DNA of 64,000 nt from contig OZ024790.1 in the NCBI GenBank assembly GCA_964017065.1, positions 3,988,458-4,052,457 of the forward strand. Reading direction: 5' to 3'. The translations under genes were made by a program, and so were the position numbers. The notes below the pieces were generated by a model. It had not been told where the DNA came from. It did no database searches and saw only the letters and a program-made list of their open reading frames with translations. Shown one piece after another: positions 19,301 to 31,679 of the stretch. How positions within the stretch are numbered: position 1 is the first letter of the stretch; each line of letters begins with the position of its first letter. Origin of the DNA: Haliclona indistincta. Lineage: Eukaryota; Porifera; Demospongiae; Haplosclerida; Chalinidae.

Positions 19301-22300
19301 AGACTCATGCAATCCAGGAGCACTGAAATCTCTCCACTCGACTCAGTATTAGATGCGATCCAGGAGCAAATCTCTCCACTCGACTCAGTATTAGATGCGA
19401 TCCAGGAGCAAATCTCTCCACTCGACTATTAGATGCGATCCAGGAGCAAATCTCTCCACTCGACTATTAGATGCGATCCAGGAGCAAATCTCTCCACTCG
19501 ACTATTAGATGCGATCCAGGAGCAAATCTCTCCCCACTCGACGATTCAGTGCGATCAAGGAAAACTGAGAAGCTTGCAGTTTGGAAAAATGCACCATTGG
19601 TGCGGGTTATGCCTCGGTGGATGTTAAAATTTGAGCATGTATAGCAAGTCATAACAATAAACATAATAATTTTTATTATTATCATTAAAAATCACACACA
19701 CAGTAAACTGCAGCTATTATTAGGGAGGCACGGTAGTGACTCCCTATGTAGGGATAAACGAGAAAACAAGATGGCGGCTACATACAATGTATTAGCGTTC
19801 AAACGCTGATATTTCGCCTGGTGATGCATTTTATACGTCCAAAGACACTTAGATCTGCTCTCTGGCGTTGCCCCATCTTACAGTAGCAAGGAGATTGCTC
19901 GAAATTGTTACTAAAGTGATGAACCTGGAAACAGTGAAAATCGAGTTTCGTCATCTTCGTTTTCTTTCTTTCTTTCTTCGGTTGTTACTAAAAGCCGGGA
20001 CGGGACACAGGCGGGACGTCCCGTCCCGCATACTAAAATACGGGACGCACTAGCGCAGTGCACATTCAGTACAATCTTATTTGCACAGAGCCCAAACTTT
20101 TCTGGCTGGGACAGTGACTATTATGTCTGTGGACTGCATTATACTGTGTATTATGTTTTATTATCAGTATATGGTAATTCCTCACTGAGGCTTCACGTTT
20201 TGCTAAGTCATTAAAGCTATCAGCATCTGAAGACTTTGATCATTCATTGATCTATCACATCTCAACACAACATCATGTTCAGTACTAACAACAGGTGATG
20301 GCTGTGCTGGGGATAACCAGGTCTCACAGAAACACAACACTTTAGCACTCATTAGTTCAGTATCTTTTGTCTGGTAGCTTAGCAACAATTGATCTAACAT
20401 TCAGCAATGCAATAGTAACATGGCTAGCACATGGTAGACACTGTAATGGTGGTATAGTCTGTAACAAGTTATCACGTAATCTATAGTCATCTCATCATCA
20501 ACCAAGTCACTCTTCTTAATTAATGGCTTTAGCATTAAAGTTTATGTGTAAACCACTCAATGACTTCACTCTACTCAGTGCTACATATATTTGACCAGCA
20601 TTGAACCTAGTACCCTTCATATTAACAACAATTAACAACAATAACATTAACAAAAATATATATTTCATGATCATGAATTGCTATTACTGTTTAATTTATT
20701 GGATAAAATCACTGGAATGTGGCCACTGAACAAGTGGAAGACTTTGTAGATTCTCATTATTCAATTTTCTCAAAAATAATAATGATTTCCTATAAGTAAA
20801 CATGCTGTATTATAGTTTACAGATATTTACAATCTAAAAGCTATTCAAAAATGTTGATGAGTAGGTGTTTTGATGTAAATTGCTGGCACACACAGTGGTT
20901 CGTCCCGCATTTTAGTATGTGGGATGGGACGTCCTGCCTGTATCCAGTCCCGTCCCGGCTTTTAGTAACAACCCTTTCTTCCACTCGCCTAGCGCCTTTA
21001 CGCGAGCAGTGCCGAGACCAAAAAAAAACACGAACAGTCGTGAAATTCTCCTGGCATGTGCCTTTTGAACTTTGTTTTTAGCGTAACGGCGATAAAAATT
21101 CTGCGATTTTTCGATCGTGATCCATTGTCAGCTTAGTGTTAGACGCCATTGTCGTGATTGCGCAATACGCACGTGGCCAAGCAGCGGCTAGCGCACGTGA
21201 CCAAAGCAGCTAGAGTATCGTCGCGCCATATGGATTAATATCACGGAGAGCACATACCCGGCATTTGTCTGGAGTCTTCGAAGAACGGTAAGCTCGTGTA
21301 GGATAGCCATTCTGCGCTTGCCAGCCTTATTATAGGTCTACAAACAAGTGTGGGCGGGGCTCGTATGCACTGCATGCATGCGTAGGCGACTAGGCAGAGC
21401 TGATATGTGCAGCATAACAATTTTAGCTACAAGTTTAAGAAAAGCCATCAACAACAGGAATAAGCTAATGGTGGAAACAAAGACTTCTCAGTACATGCAT
21501 GATATTGAACTGCACTTCACTGAAAAAGAAAAAAAGGACACAAACAAGTAAATTAAAAAGATTTCTATCGAAATCAAAAGGATGTAGTGATGAAGAAATC
21601 TACCACTGGTTCACAATGTAAACTAACAAGGAACAAGCATGGAATGGTAACACGATTGACTTGCTAAATCCCTACATCAGCGGCTGTACATAAGATCAAT
21701 ATTTTGTCACAAGCTGAATTCAATTCAAGGTGTCAGTCAACAGTAACTAGCTGAACTAGCTATAGTCAGGCCACAGCAGCCACTGATGTAGGGATCTATG
21801 GTCTGTTAGCAAGTCAATCGTGTTACCATTCCATGCTTGTTCCTTGTTAGTTTACATTGTGAACGAGTGGTAGATTTCTTCATCACTACATCCTTTTGAA
21901 TTTGATAGAAATCTTTTTAATTTACTTTAACTTTCTGTACGGCAATCACAATGCAGTATAATAGTTATGCAATCAGAAGCCAATCGGTGTTGACCACTAA
22001 TTCAACTGGGCGTGCCTACACAATGTTCAGTAATACAGCCCGTGCATACTGAACACGAGCGAGATAGCTTCCAGCATAGCTTGCTTACACAATTTCTCTG
22101 GACCTGCGCTGCTATCCTGTCTAACCTATCAGCTTCTAGGTAGTCAACTGTAGATAGCTTTGCCTTTGAAGAACTCCAGATCGCCGGCCAGCAACAGCCG
22201 GCATGATCAATCGCGAGTGAGCAAATTGCGCCATAACTCACGAACTAAGCTTTGTATAAAGTTTTCACATTATCGAAAGCGAGATAATACCGTGTTCAAC

Positions 22301-25300
22301 TTGCATTGTTAGTTTTAGAACTTAACTTTCAGCACGGGCTACAAAACCGAACCAGGTGACGCTGTAACTCACGAACAGAGCTTTATAACCAAAATCCTTA
22401 CAATTCATTTTCAAGCAAATATCGACTTTAGCTTGTGTTGAACATTTCAGCGCTTACTTTTCAGCGAGCAACGAGAAATCCTGCCGACAGACAGACAGAC
22501 AGATACACAGATACATACATACATACACAACACGACTACTGTATCCCCTGTGGCTCCGCCCACCGAGGTATAATAATGCTCATGTGTAGCTGGGCATGAC
22601 TGTAACAGCTCTGCTCCCACCAGCTCACCTGTTGAGCAGCTAGCCGAACTCAAAGAGACTTCGCTCGCTAGTTTCACTGCTGCCTATGGAGTTGTGCAAG
22701 CTATACTCAAGCCTTCAGTTTACCCGCCACCCTCCTCAAGAGGAGCTCCACACCATGAATGTGCAGGTGGTGATGCGGACCCAGCAGTAAGGATGGAAAC
22801 ATACGTGCCAGGATTCCTGTGCAATAGGTTCTAGGGCGGTGCTAGCATGATGGTATCTCCTGAAGGGGCAGGCATCTTGCAGGAGCATCCTGCTGTGATC
22901 ACAACAGGAGGCGTGAACATGTGCCCACATGTGATGCCTCTTTCCCTTCCCACTAGGGCAGGAAGGGAAAGGGCATCAAAGTACCTCCAGCCCACCAATC
23001 TGTAAAATGGGTACCTGGTCTTGTACTGGGGAAGCAAAATTCACTGGCAATAGTCACATACAATATGTTTGAATATACTATCTTGCAATCAATCAGCTCA
23101 GTGGTTTGATAGTATGTTTAGTGGTTTAGTTAGTCTAGTGGTTCAGACTGTGGTATTGAATTGTATGTGGAACATTCTAGTTGCACATGTTTCAGTTCTG
23201 TATTTAAGGAGTGTGTGTTTCTGTTGAGTTCATGCTAGTCTCGTGTTGCTTTACTTTCTTATTGCTGCTGATGTTGTGTTCTGCTATAATCTATTCTTGT
23301 TGAGCTATTAGTTATCAACTCAAGTGTTAACCACGACTGAAACGCTGCGCCCATAGATACCACAGAGAATACTCACTGATATGTACTCAGCCAACACAAT
23401 AGGAGGTCCATGTTCACAAAAACACACACATAAACGAACAGTATGCCCCATGGTTCCGCCCACCAAGGGCATAAAACCTATAATTATAAACCAAAATTAA
23501 ACCCCATTATTTTTAAAACACTAGTAGGAGGAGTACATGTAGACAACATGACATCAATAATAATCACTAGCACATGAAATGAATGAAGTTTCATTGTTAA
23601 TGCTGGTGACCACTGACTACCACTATAGCTAGCTAGCTTGTGTGATTTAATTGCTCATAAAAATCAATTGCTCAATTTGCAAATAATTAAATCCACCCAC
23701 TATATAACACTCACCACATCTCTCAGGTGTATGTTGGCTCTATGGGCTACAAGTAGCTTCACTATCTCAAGGCGCCTGTTCCGAGCAGCATAGTGACAGG
23801 CAGTCCGTGAGTACTATAAGAGGATAGGAGGAGTACATGTAGGAGGAGTACATGTAGATAACAATAACAATCACATACTGTATAGCTATAATTTTAGTAA
23901 AGAAAAATTAATTTTACTGAATTTTACTTTGTTTCACTGTCATAACGTGAAATACGTGCTGAGTGCAAAATATTAAATTCACCAAAACATGTCATTCAAA
24001 AACCTTCCCCAGCTAGCTATAAAATAAACCTATTCACAATGCTCATAATGACCGAAAGATCAAAGGCACAGCACATGCAGTGGAGTATTATCCATCATCA
24101 TAGCAGTGCACTGTAGCAACAAATGACATTGCCAGAATAAACATACTGCTGTCTTCAAAGATACAATCTATGCCGTCTTCTGACCCTACATGGAGAGTCA
24201 GATGACATCATACCAGGAGCTCTACTACCTTGAGCAGGCAACCCATGGTACTTCAGTTATAGATACATGATAATCTGTCAGCAGTTAATCATGCTTGTCA
24301 TCAGTACTGTGTCCCCTAGCTCGTGTAGCATATTAACCAGCCTAGTATATCACGTAACACCTTGGTAACCATAGATTAACGATGACAACCCAATTCAATC
24401 ATAAAGCAAGCATGTCTGTATACTTTCCGACATTGCTGGAAAACTTGAGAGCTTTTAGAATTATAATTGACCCTCACTAATCCGAACAGGCTCTCAATAA
24501 TCTGATTCAGTTGTGAATCTTATGTATATTTTTACTATAGTCTGAACAAGTTCAATAGCATACCACTCTAAAATCTAGTATCATGAAGAAACGCATGTAC
24601 ACTAAATGTATTATGCATACGTACAAAAGGAGAAGTACAAAAACATTCTGCCATGAAACATGTGCTTCTTCAAGGGTAAGGTGCCGAAGTGGCTCTTTCA
24701 ATACTAGAAAGAATAGCAAAGTGCATCATAAAACAGCCAAAGTAGCTAGACAAAGTGACGCAGTTGTATCACAAATCATTGTAAGCAGGAATATCTGGTT
24801 ATACTGGAATGTTGGGAAAATTCTGCATAAGTGTATAAATTTGAAATTAGGCACTCATTCTGGGGGGCAAGGTACTAGATTAGTCGTCCTAGTATCCTAC
24901 AGCTAGTACAGTATATAGTCATCATGTAATTACTACTGACTGATCATGGATACATGTACATGCAACAGTTATGAAGTCTTGATACATTTATAATGCAACT
25001 GTATAGGAACAAAATGGCTGTTTCTGCTTAAAACACATCATTATTACTATGACTCACATAAGCTGTGCAGGCATTAACTTGAGCTGATGTCTCCTTAACC
25101 AGGTACTGAACAGTAGCTGTGTGACCATTAAAAGAAGCTCTAATCAGAGCAGTCCATCCATACTGCACATGAGAAGAGTGGATCAATACACTAATATCTC
25201 AACCATTATTCACCATCAAGCATATCCTCACAAGCAGGCTCGAGGATAGAGTATACACTCTGCTAGCACATGCACTGTGTTTGTTCATTATGCATTGTAT

Positions 25301-25689
25301 GAGCTGACACTACATGATGTTGTGCTGTGGATGGACAGCAGTGGATCATGAAGTGTCCTCCTCCCAGTGGGATTAACATGCTCTCAGTAGCTGCTACCAG
25401 TACCTTTCCATGTACTGTACTGTATGCATGCTAATATGACTCTTGGTATTCCAGGAAATGTGGCACAAAGCAGTGTGTACCATGCTCTCGTACTGTGACA
25501 TTCTGGACTACACAACATTACCAGCTAGTGGTACACTACACCACTACATGTTCACACACACTCACAATGGACTAGCTGATGGAGACTAACCAGATTAGGA
25601 TTCTTCCAATTTGGGTCTGCTCCCCTCTGGATTGCGGAGCGAGCATCATCCAGTCTACCACCACGACAAGCATAGTGCAGCTTCCCATC
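10367..25689 (-). CDS. Gene A: ankyrin repeats - Roc GTPase - COR - Death domain protein (DAPK1-like order, no kinase seen)
   Basis: Nine exons join in phase: 25591-25689, 25058-25162, 23715-23813, 17285-17374, 16929-17001, 10947-13031, 10830-10889, 10715-10777 and 10367-10656 (about 987 codons; the 5' exon is not identified). The first five carry one ankyrin repeat each (GKLHYACRGGRLDDARSAIQ; SRTACHYAAANGYLEIVKLL; GKTPLELAKNEGHQSVVDYL). The large exon has a P-loop (GPPGVGKT), a G3-like IDSGGQ and a G4 GTHADK, the Roc signature, with a Pro/Ser/Thr-rich insert of about 100 residues between P-loop and G3. A COR-like region follows (DIPTRWYVFELE, ALFLYFKDAAPHLVFTDPQ). Two PST linker exons lead to a Death domain (ETVASKIPSKWKRVGVSLGI, LDAINMRRLADPLECF). 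Known Roc-COR proteins are dimer-regulated GTPase switches, and Death domains recruit signalling partners. A cytosolic stress or immune sensor is inference. Confidence 0.9.
14856..15088. mobile_element. Harbinger/Tourist-like MITE, TSD TAA
   Basis: Terminal inverted repeats TACCCCATTCACACTGC and TACCGTGTTCACACTACGC (the latter on the opposite strand) enclose 233 bp with GC-rich inverted arms. TAA flanks both ends (14853-14855 and 15089-15091). TWA duplication is the PIF/Harbinger rule. Non-coding. Confidence 0.75.
15618..16617. mobile_element. 1000-bp non-autonomous Tc1/mariner-like element, TSD TA
   Basis: Terminal inverted repeats of about 30 bp begin CAGTGCTTTTAATCTAGAGG on the left; the right end is a near-exact reverse complement. 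TA flanks both sides. The paralogous intron of gene B has the uninterrupted target (AACAATAAATATTTC near 54945), which supports insertion after the gene duplication. No transposase frame remains. Confidence 0.85.
17946..19032. mobile_element. ATGCCTCGGTGG-ended element, copy in gene A intron
   Basis: Bounded by ATGCCTCGGTGG and its inverse CCACCGAGGCAT, with a GACAGACAGATACATACATA microsatellite near the right end. Related copies lie at 57462-58211 and 60316-60877, with partial right ends near 22575 and 23470. A second left end at about 18221 suggests one copy inserted into another. Non-coding; superfamily not assigned. Confidence 0.6.
19311..19558. repeat. Minisatellite, 33-42 bp units
   Basis: Tandem units built on GCGATCCAGGAGCAAATCTC followed by TCCACTCGACTATTAGAT. 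Early units carry an extra CTCAGTATT-type segment (42 bp); later ones are 33 bp. Open frames through it are artefacts. Confidence 0.9.
19980..20973. mobile_element. Nested hAT-like element, TSD CTTTCTTC (8 bp)
   Basis: Ends GGTTGTTACTAAAAGCCGGG and its inverse; perfect 8-bp duplication CTTTCTTC at 19972-19979 and 20974-20981. It splits the interior of composite copy F1. The 8-bp duplication fits hAT elements. Its interior carries the Helitron-type gene fragment listed separately. Confidence 0.8.
20203..20620 (-). pseudogene. Fragment of a Helitron/Helentron-type helicase C-terminus plus AP-like endonuclease
   Basis: On the minus strand, 20620-20522 reads TRFNAGQIYVALSRVKSLSG, the C-terminal PIF1-type helicase motif. 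Downstream, 20420-20203 contains ALLNVRSIVAKLPD and, after a frameshift, SAKVLCFCETWLSP, the start of an endonuclease/exonuclease/phosphatase domain. Helicase followed by endonuclease is the known order in animal Helentrons. Stops and frameshifts make it non-functional. Confidence 0.7.
23814..25057. other. Gene A intron, collinear with gene B intron
   Basis: Closely similar throughout to 61113-63233 of gene B, apart from an element inserted in B near 61930-62800. The empty counterpart is near 24611 here. No gene seen; the frame 24583-24906 is not conserved as coding in B. Confidence 0.75.
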
Positions 25690-26024
25690 CTGTGTGAGTA
25701 GTTAGAGCATAGCACCACTGACAGGTGATCATACCAACATGATCTCACACACCCCTCTCCACAAAACCACAAAGCTCATTAGCAGTGTATGTACCACAGT
25801 TCCCCTGTAATACTGAGTGATTCCACAGTACTGTGTGCATGACTACACAGTAATCACAGATCACTACTACCAGGAAAGGTGACTAAACATGACCACGCCC
25901 ACAAGTCAGGAAGTTGACCTTGAAAAGCTTTCCTAGTCACAATAGAGGCAACCAAATAGATTCAGAATAGTGATATCCGCTGTTTTACTTAAATAATATA
26001 GACTAGTCAGGCGAGGCATGACCC

Positions 26025-26800
26025 TAGTCAGGCGTGGCCTGCCTAATCGCATACTGTATATAGTCAGGGGACACTATAGTCTGGCCGCTGCCCCTCCCCG
26101 CCTATTGAGTGGGTGGTGGACGGCGGGTAGGGTCTAGCAAACATTACCATTCATCGATTTTATAATGAATATTAATCGTGTATATAATTAATTATTGCAA
26201 TGATAAGCGGGGATTCCTCAATGCCATTGTACCGCACGAATTGCCTCACACTGCGCTGGTTTAAGCCATCTATGCTTGAATCACGGTAGACTATTTCGAT
26301 AGCATCGTCAACAGCACGACTGTTAGCCACCGTAGCTGTTCTGTCATAGCCTGTTATATTATTCACGATCAAACCCAGCCCACGTTCCATGAATATTACT
26401 GCTCAAGATCTTGAGCAGTAGAATCTGATTGGTCGGTTGGGAAACTATGAATGGCAATGTTTGCTATACCCTACACGCCGTCCACCACCCACTCAATAGG
26501 CGGGGAGGGGCAGCAGCCAGACTAGGGACACTAGTATACCTGAGTCGTCGCGCTGGAATGTAGCGGTTACAATTATTTTAGGAAGTGGTTAACGTAGTAT
26601 TAACATGCGTGGGCGTACACGTGCTAGTTATCACATTATCACGTGCTGTAGTGTTACGTAATTATTACGTTTTAAATTAGATTCATAACTGATACTGCAA
26701 TCTGATTGGGTCGCAGCTATAGCTGCGACGGGCACAAGTCGTGTATACTAGTGTCCCCTGACTATATACAGTATGCGATTAGGCAGGCCACGCCTGACTA
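26025..26800. mobile_element. Outer MULE-like MITE, TSD GCATGACCC (9 bp)
   Basis: Inverted ends TAGTCAGGCGTGGCCTGCCT extend for about 50 bp each. Exact 9-bp duplication GCATGACCC at 26016-26024 and 26801-26809. Interrupted by a second element inside its left arm. Confidence 0.85.
26077..26524. mobile_element. Inner MULE-like MITE, TSD GGGACACTA (9 bp)
   Basis: Inverted ends TAGTCTGGC(C/T)GCTGCCCCTC with arms of about 70 bp. Exact 9-bp duplication GGGACACTA at 26068-26076 and 26525-26533. Inserted in the left arm of the outer element. A 72-codon minus-strand frame inside (26172-26390) matches no family I know. Confidence 0.85.
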
Positions 26801-27368
26801 GCATGACCCCGATACTGTCTCATACTTCTATCGATCAATACTCTATCACATGATGCAGTCCTGACTCACTGACCGGGCTGAGCTGCTCTATCCAGTTTCT
26901 CGCCATGACAATCACAGCTGAGCATATGATCTGATCATGATTCTGAATCTTTGTTCCAAATAGCCTAACTGCTGACTCAGTCGCAACTGAGCGCAGTCGC
27001 TCAGTATCCGGCTAAGCCCACGCCAAATTGGTCAATTAAAAAAATGGAGACCAATAACCAGCCCCGCCCACTGACTAATAATTTATGATCCAATGAGTGA
27101 TAGTTCCTCTTGCAGTAGCTACATAGTACCTAGTAGCTAATACAGACATGTACACAATGTGCAGCACTGCTTAGTGCAATAGCAGTTAGTCTGCAAATAC
27201 TCAGTGTAATTGTGACAAATTCATGCCACGCTGCAATTACAAATTGCAGTAAATTTCTACAGTTGCATGTGTAATGATGAGTAAATTAATAAACAAGTTA
27301 TACAATACACATAATGTTGAATAATGTACCAGGCAGACATGCAATGAAATAAACAATAATAAATGCAG

Positions 27369-27650
27369 TTATTTCACTGAGACATAGTAATGATAGTAGA
27401 CTGTCAGGTATGTCAGCCAGACTGTTATTAAGAGCATGTCATCTATAACACCCGCCAAGCCCAAAGTCTTCTCAGGAATGAAGTCAATTGGTTCAATATA
27501 GTAAGCAATTGGGATGACAATGCTGAGGTATAAGAGAATACGTTGCAGGACTGGTACTGATGTGTCAGCAAAAATAGCATGCCAGATGCAAAATTGAAGA
27601 AAAATACATTTTTCTATGTAGTTGAAGAAACTCTTCAAATGATAAAGAAT
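27369..27650 (-). CDS. Divergent duplicate of the last RNF170 exon (possible alternative terminal exon)
   Basis: A CTTTCCAG acceptor precedes a phase-0 open exon of 93 codons plus stop. It aligns with the last RNF170 exon around the two membrane helices: IPIAYYIEPIDFIPEKTLGL here, YFIIPIDILPESALGILGLL in the main exon. The phase matches the exon 3 donor of RNF170 upstream at 29484, so splicing as an alternative 3' end is possible. It could equally be a partial tandem copy without its own RING exon; I see none between 27650 and 28800. Confidence 0.6.
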   Translation of the reverse strand: MLYHLKSFFNYIEKCIFLQFCIWHAIFADTSVPVLQRILLYLSIVIPIAYYIEPIDFIPEKTLGLAGVIDDMLLITVWLTYLTVYYHYYVSVK

Positions 27651-27850
27651 CTGGAAAGAGGGAAGGAAAGAGAGAGATATTTAAACTTATACTAGCAAGT
27701 CAGTTGTACAGCTAGCAGGCATGTCAGGTAGTGAGCAATATATCCTGTTGAAGGTCTATACCTTTTGAATAATATTATATTTTCCTTGATAGCAGTGGCA
27801 TAATAATATCATCAACAACACCAAGGCCTTTGTGAAACAACCCATGCATG

Positions 27851-28150
27851 GCTGACGTCCACCTCGTGAAAGTCTATGAAGTTAAGGAAAGAAGAGACAG
27901 TGGGATGCAAACAACCGTAGCTTCACCATGTATGAACTCACCGTTAGCTGCATATAGAAACAAAGAGGTGAGAGACGCGGAAAGCAGGCTGCTCACTAGC
28001 TCTTCATGAAGTCCCAGACATTGGGAGCAAGCGCTACATACAACTCCGAATTAAAAACTTCGAGTGAAACACGGATTCATGTACTACATGAGCATGCAAC
28101 TTGTGGTCTTCATGTACAATACCAGTTGCAAGATGTAGCATGACTGTATT
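27851..28150. repeat. Dispersed repeat, second copy at 10003-10262
   Basis: Shares GACGTCCACCTCG, CTCACTAGCTCTTCATGAAG and CTTGTGGTCTTCATGTACAA with the earlier copy, with small indels. Ends and type unknown. Confidence 0.7.
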
Positions 28151-28291
28151 GTCCTATTTTACTGCAACCATGTAACCTCTCTGGCTATACATTGTGCTTG
28201 CTTGCTAGCTTGACGGTTCGAGCCAGACCCGATCCATTCTGAAAATCTTAGTGTGCAGACAGCTCTCAGCATCTAGTCACATGCACACTAG

Positions 28292-28677
28292 TAGGGATGC
28301 GGCTAATATGCGGGCACTGCTTCCGGCATAATAGGTAATTTTTTTCCGAGCATTATTCGAAGCATAATCGGTAAAAAATGTAATATAATTGGTAGGTGTG
28401 GTCGTTACACCCACCATATTTGAATGCGCGTTCGAGTTCAACAGCAACACAAGAACAAGCAAGCACATATTGCATTCGAAAATGCGTTGTCATCTTGTCG
28501 ACAGTAAGCTAGCAGCTGTGAGCTGCCTTAGACTGCCTATCAATCGTTCAATCGTTTGTTTCAATGATCACGTGAGGCTTAAATACGTAGCATAATTGTG
28601 AGCATAATCGGTGAAAATTTTGAGCAGTGCGGCATAGAATAATGGGTAAATTTTTGAGCATAATAGCCTCATCCCTA
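28292..28677. mobile_element. hAT-like MITE, TSD CACACTAG (8 bp)
   Basis: Ends TAGGGATG(C/A)GGCTA in inverted orientation enclose 386 bp. Exact 8-bp duplication CACACTAG at 28284-28291 and 28678-28685. The interior holds repeated GCATAATCGGTAAAAA-type motifs. Non-coding. Confidence 0.85.
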
Positions 28678-28799
28678 CACACTAGAGTGAGGATTTCTCC
28701 TTTAGAACAGATACCAGTAATTTTATTTTAATTTATTGTTGTACTATTGATATGATAGAGAATAATGATCAGATACTGATATTAAAAAGTACGCAAGCA

Positions 28800-31160
<2,361 letters not shown>

Positions 31161-31679
31161 TATCGCTGCAAACTAGCTCGTCTTCAACACAGCAACCACA
31201 CTACTGCAGCGTTTTATCCAAATTTTATATTATCCAAATTTTATATAAATTTTATCTGAATTTTATCTGACTGATTGAAAATTATCTGAAAATTTTGCAC
31301 TTTCCTTTTCAGGAGATTGGAAAACTATCTGAAAAATATTTGAAAATGATACAACATTTTTTATGTTCATGAATTGTATCTGAATTTCATATCTGAAAAT
31401 TGTTTTTACTTTATTTTATCTAATTTTATCTAAATTATATCTGAATTATATTTGAATTTAGCCAATGTTTCGTACGAAAAGTGTCTGTATCTGAATTTTA
31501 TTTGAACTACATTCTGCACTAACTGTGCTATCTGAATAGTATGTGATTTTTTTCACTAAATTTTATCTGAAAAGTATTTCATCTGCATATCACTTTTTCA
31601 TGAGACAGCCATTGCTTTGGACATCACTTTAACAATGCAATTATCCTGGTAGTAGTTAATTTTTTTTATAACATGAAAC

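Larger units (their letters stand above)
19719..21925. mobile_element. Composite hairpin/foldback element, copy F1 (interrupted)
   Basis: Left end ATTAGGGAGGCACGGTAGTG forms a terminal hairpin. The right ~375 bp is a foldback whose arms start AATTAAAAAGATTTCTATCG. Copies F2-F4 share the interior (for example AAGATGGCGGCTACATAC). This copy is interrupted by a 994-bp element at 19980-20973. Confidence 0.75.
17375..23714. other. Gene A intron packed with mobile elements
   Basis: Contains the GCCTCGGTGG element (17946-19032), a minisatellite (19311-19558), composite element copy F1 (19719-21925) with a nested element, a second GCCTCGG-type remnant (about 21930-22575), and a block (22690-23475) repeated at 58320-59650. 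No host exon was found. Confidence 0.7.
25690..27368. other. Region 5' of gene A ankyrin exons, holding two nested MITEs
   Basis: The missing first exon and promoter of gene A should lie here. The middle is taken by nested 9-bp-TSD elements (26025-26800). Remaining sequence shows no recognisable exon. Confidence 0.5.

Noticed and set aside
26172..26390. 72-codon minus-strand frame inside the inner MITE
   Set aside because: No recognisable motif, no splice partner, inside a non-autonomous element; kept only as part of that element.
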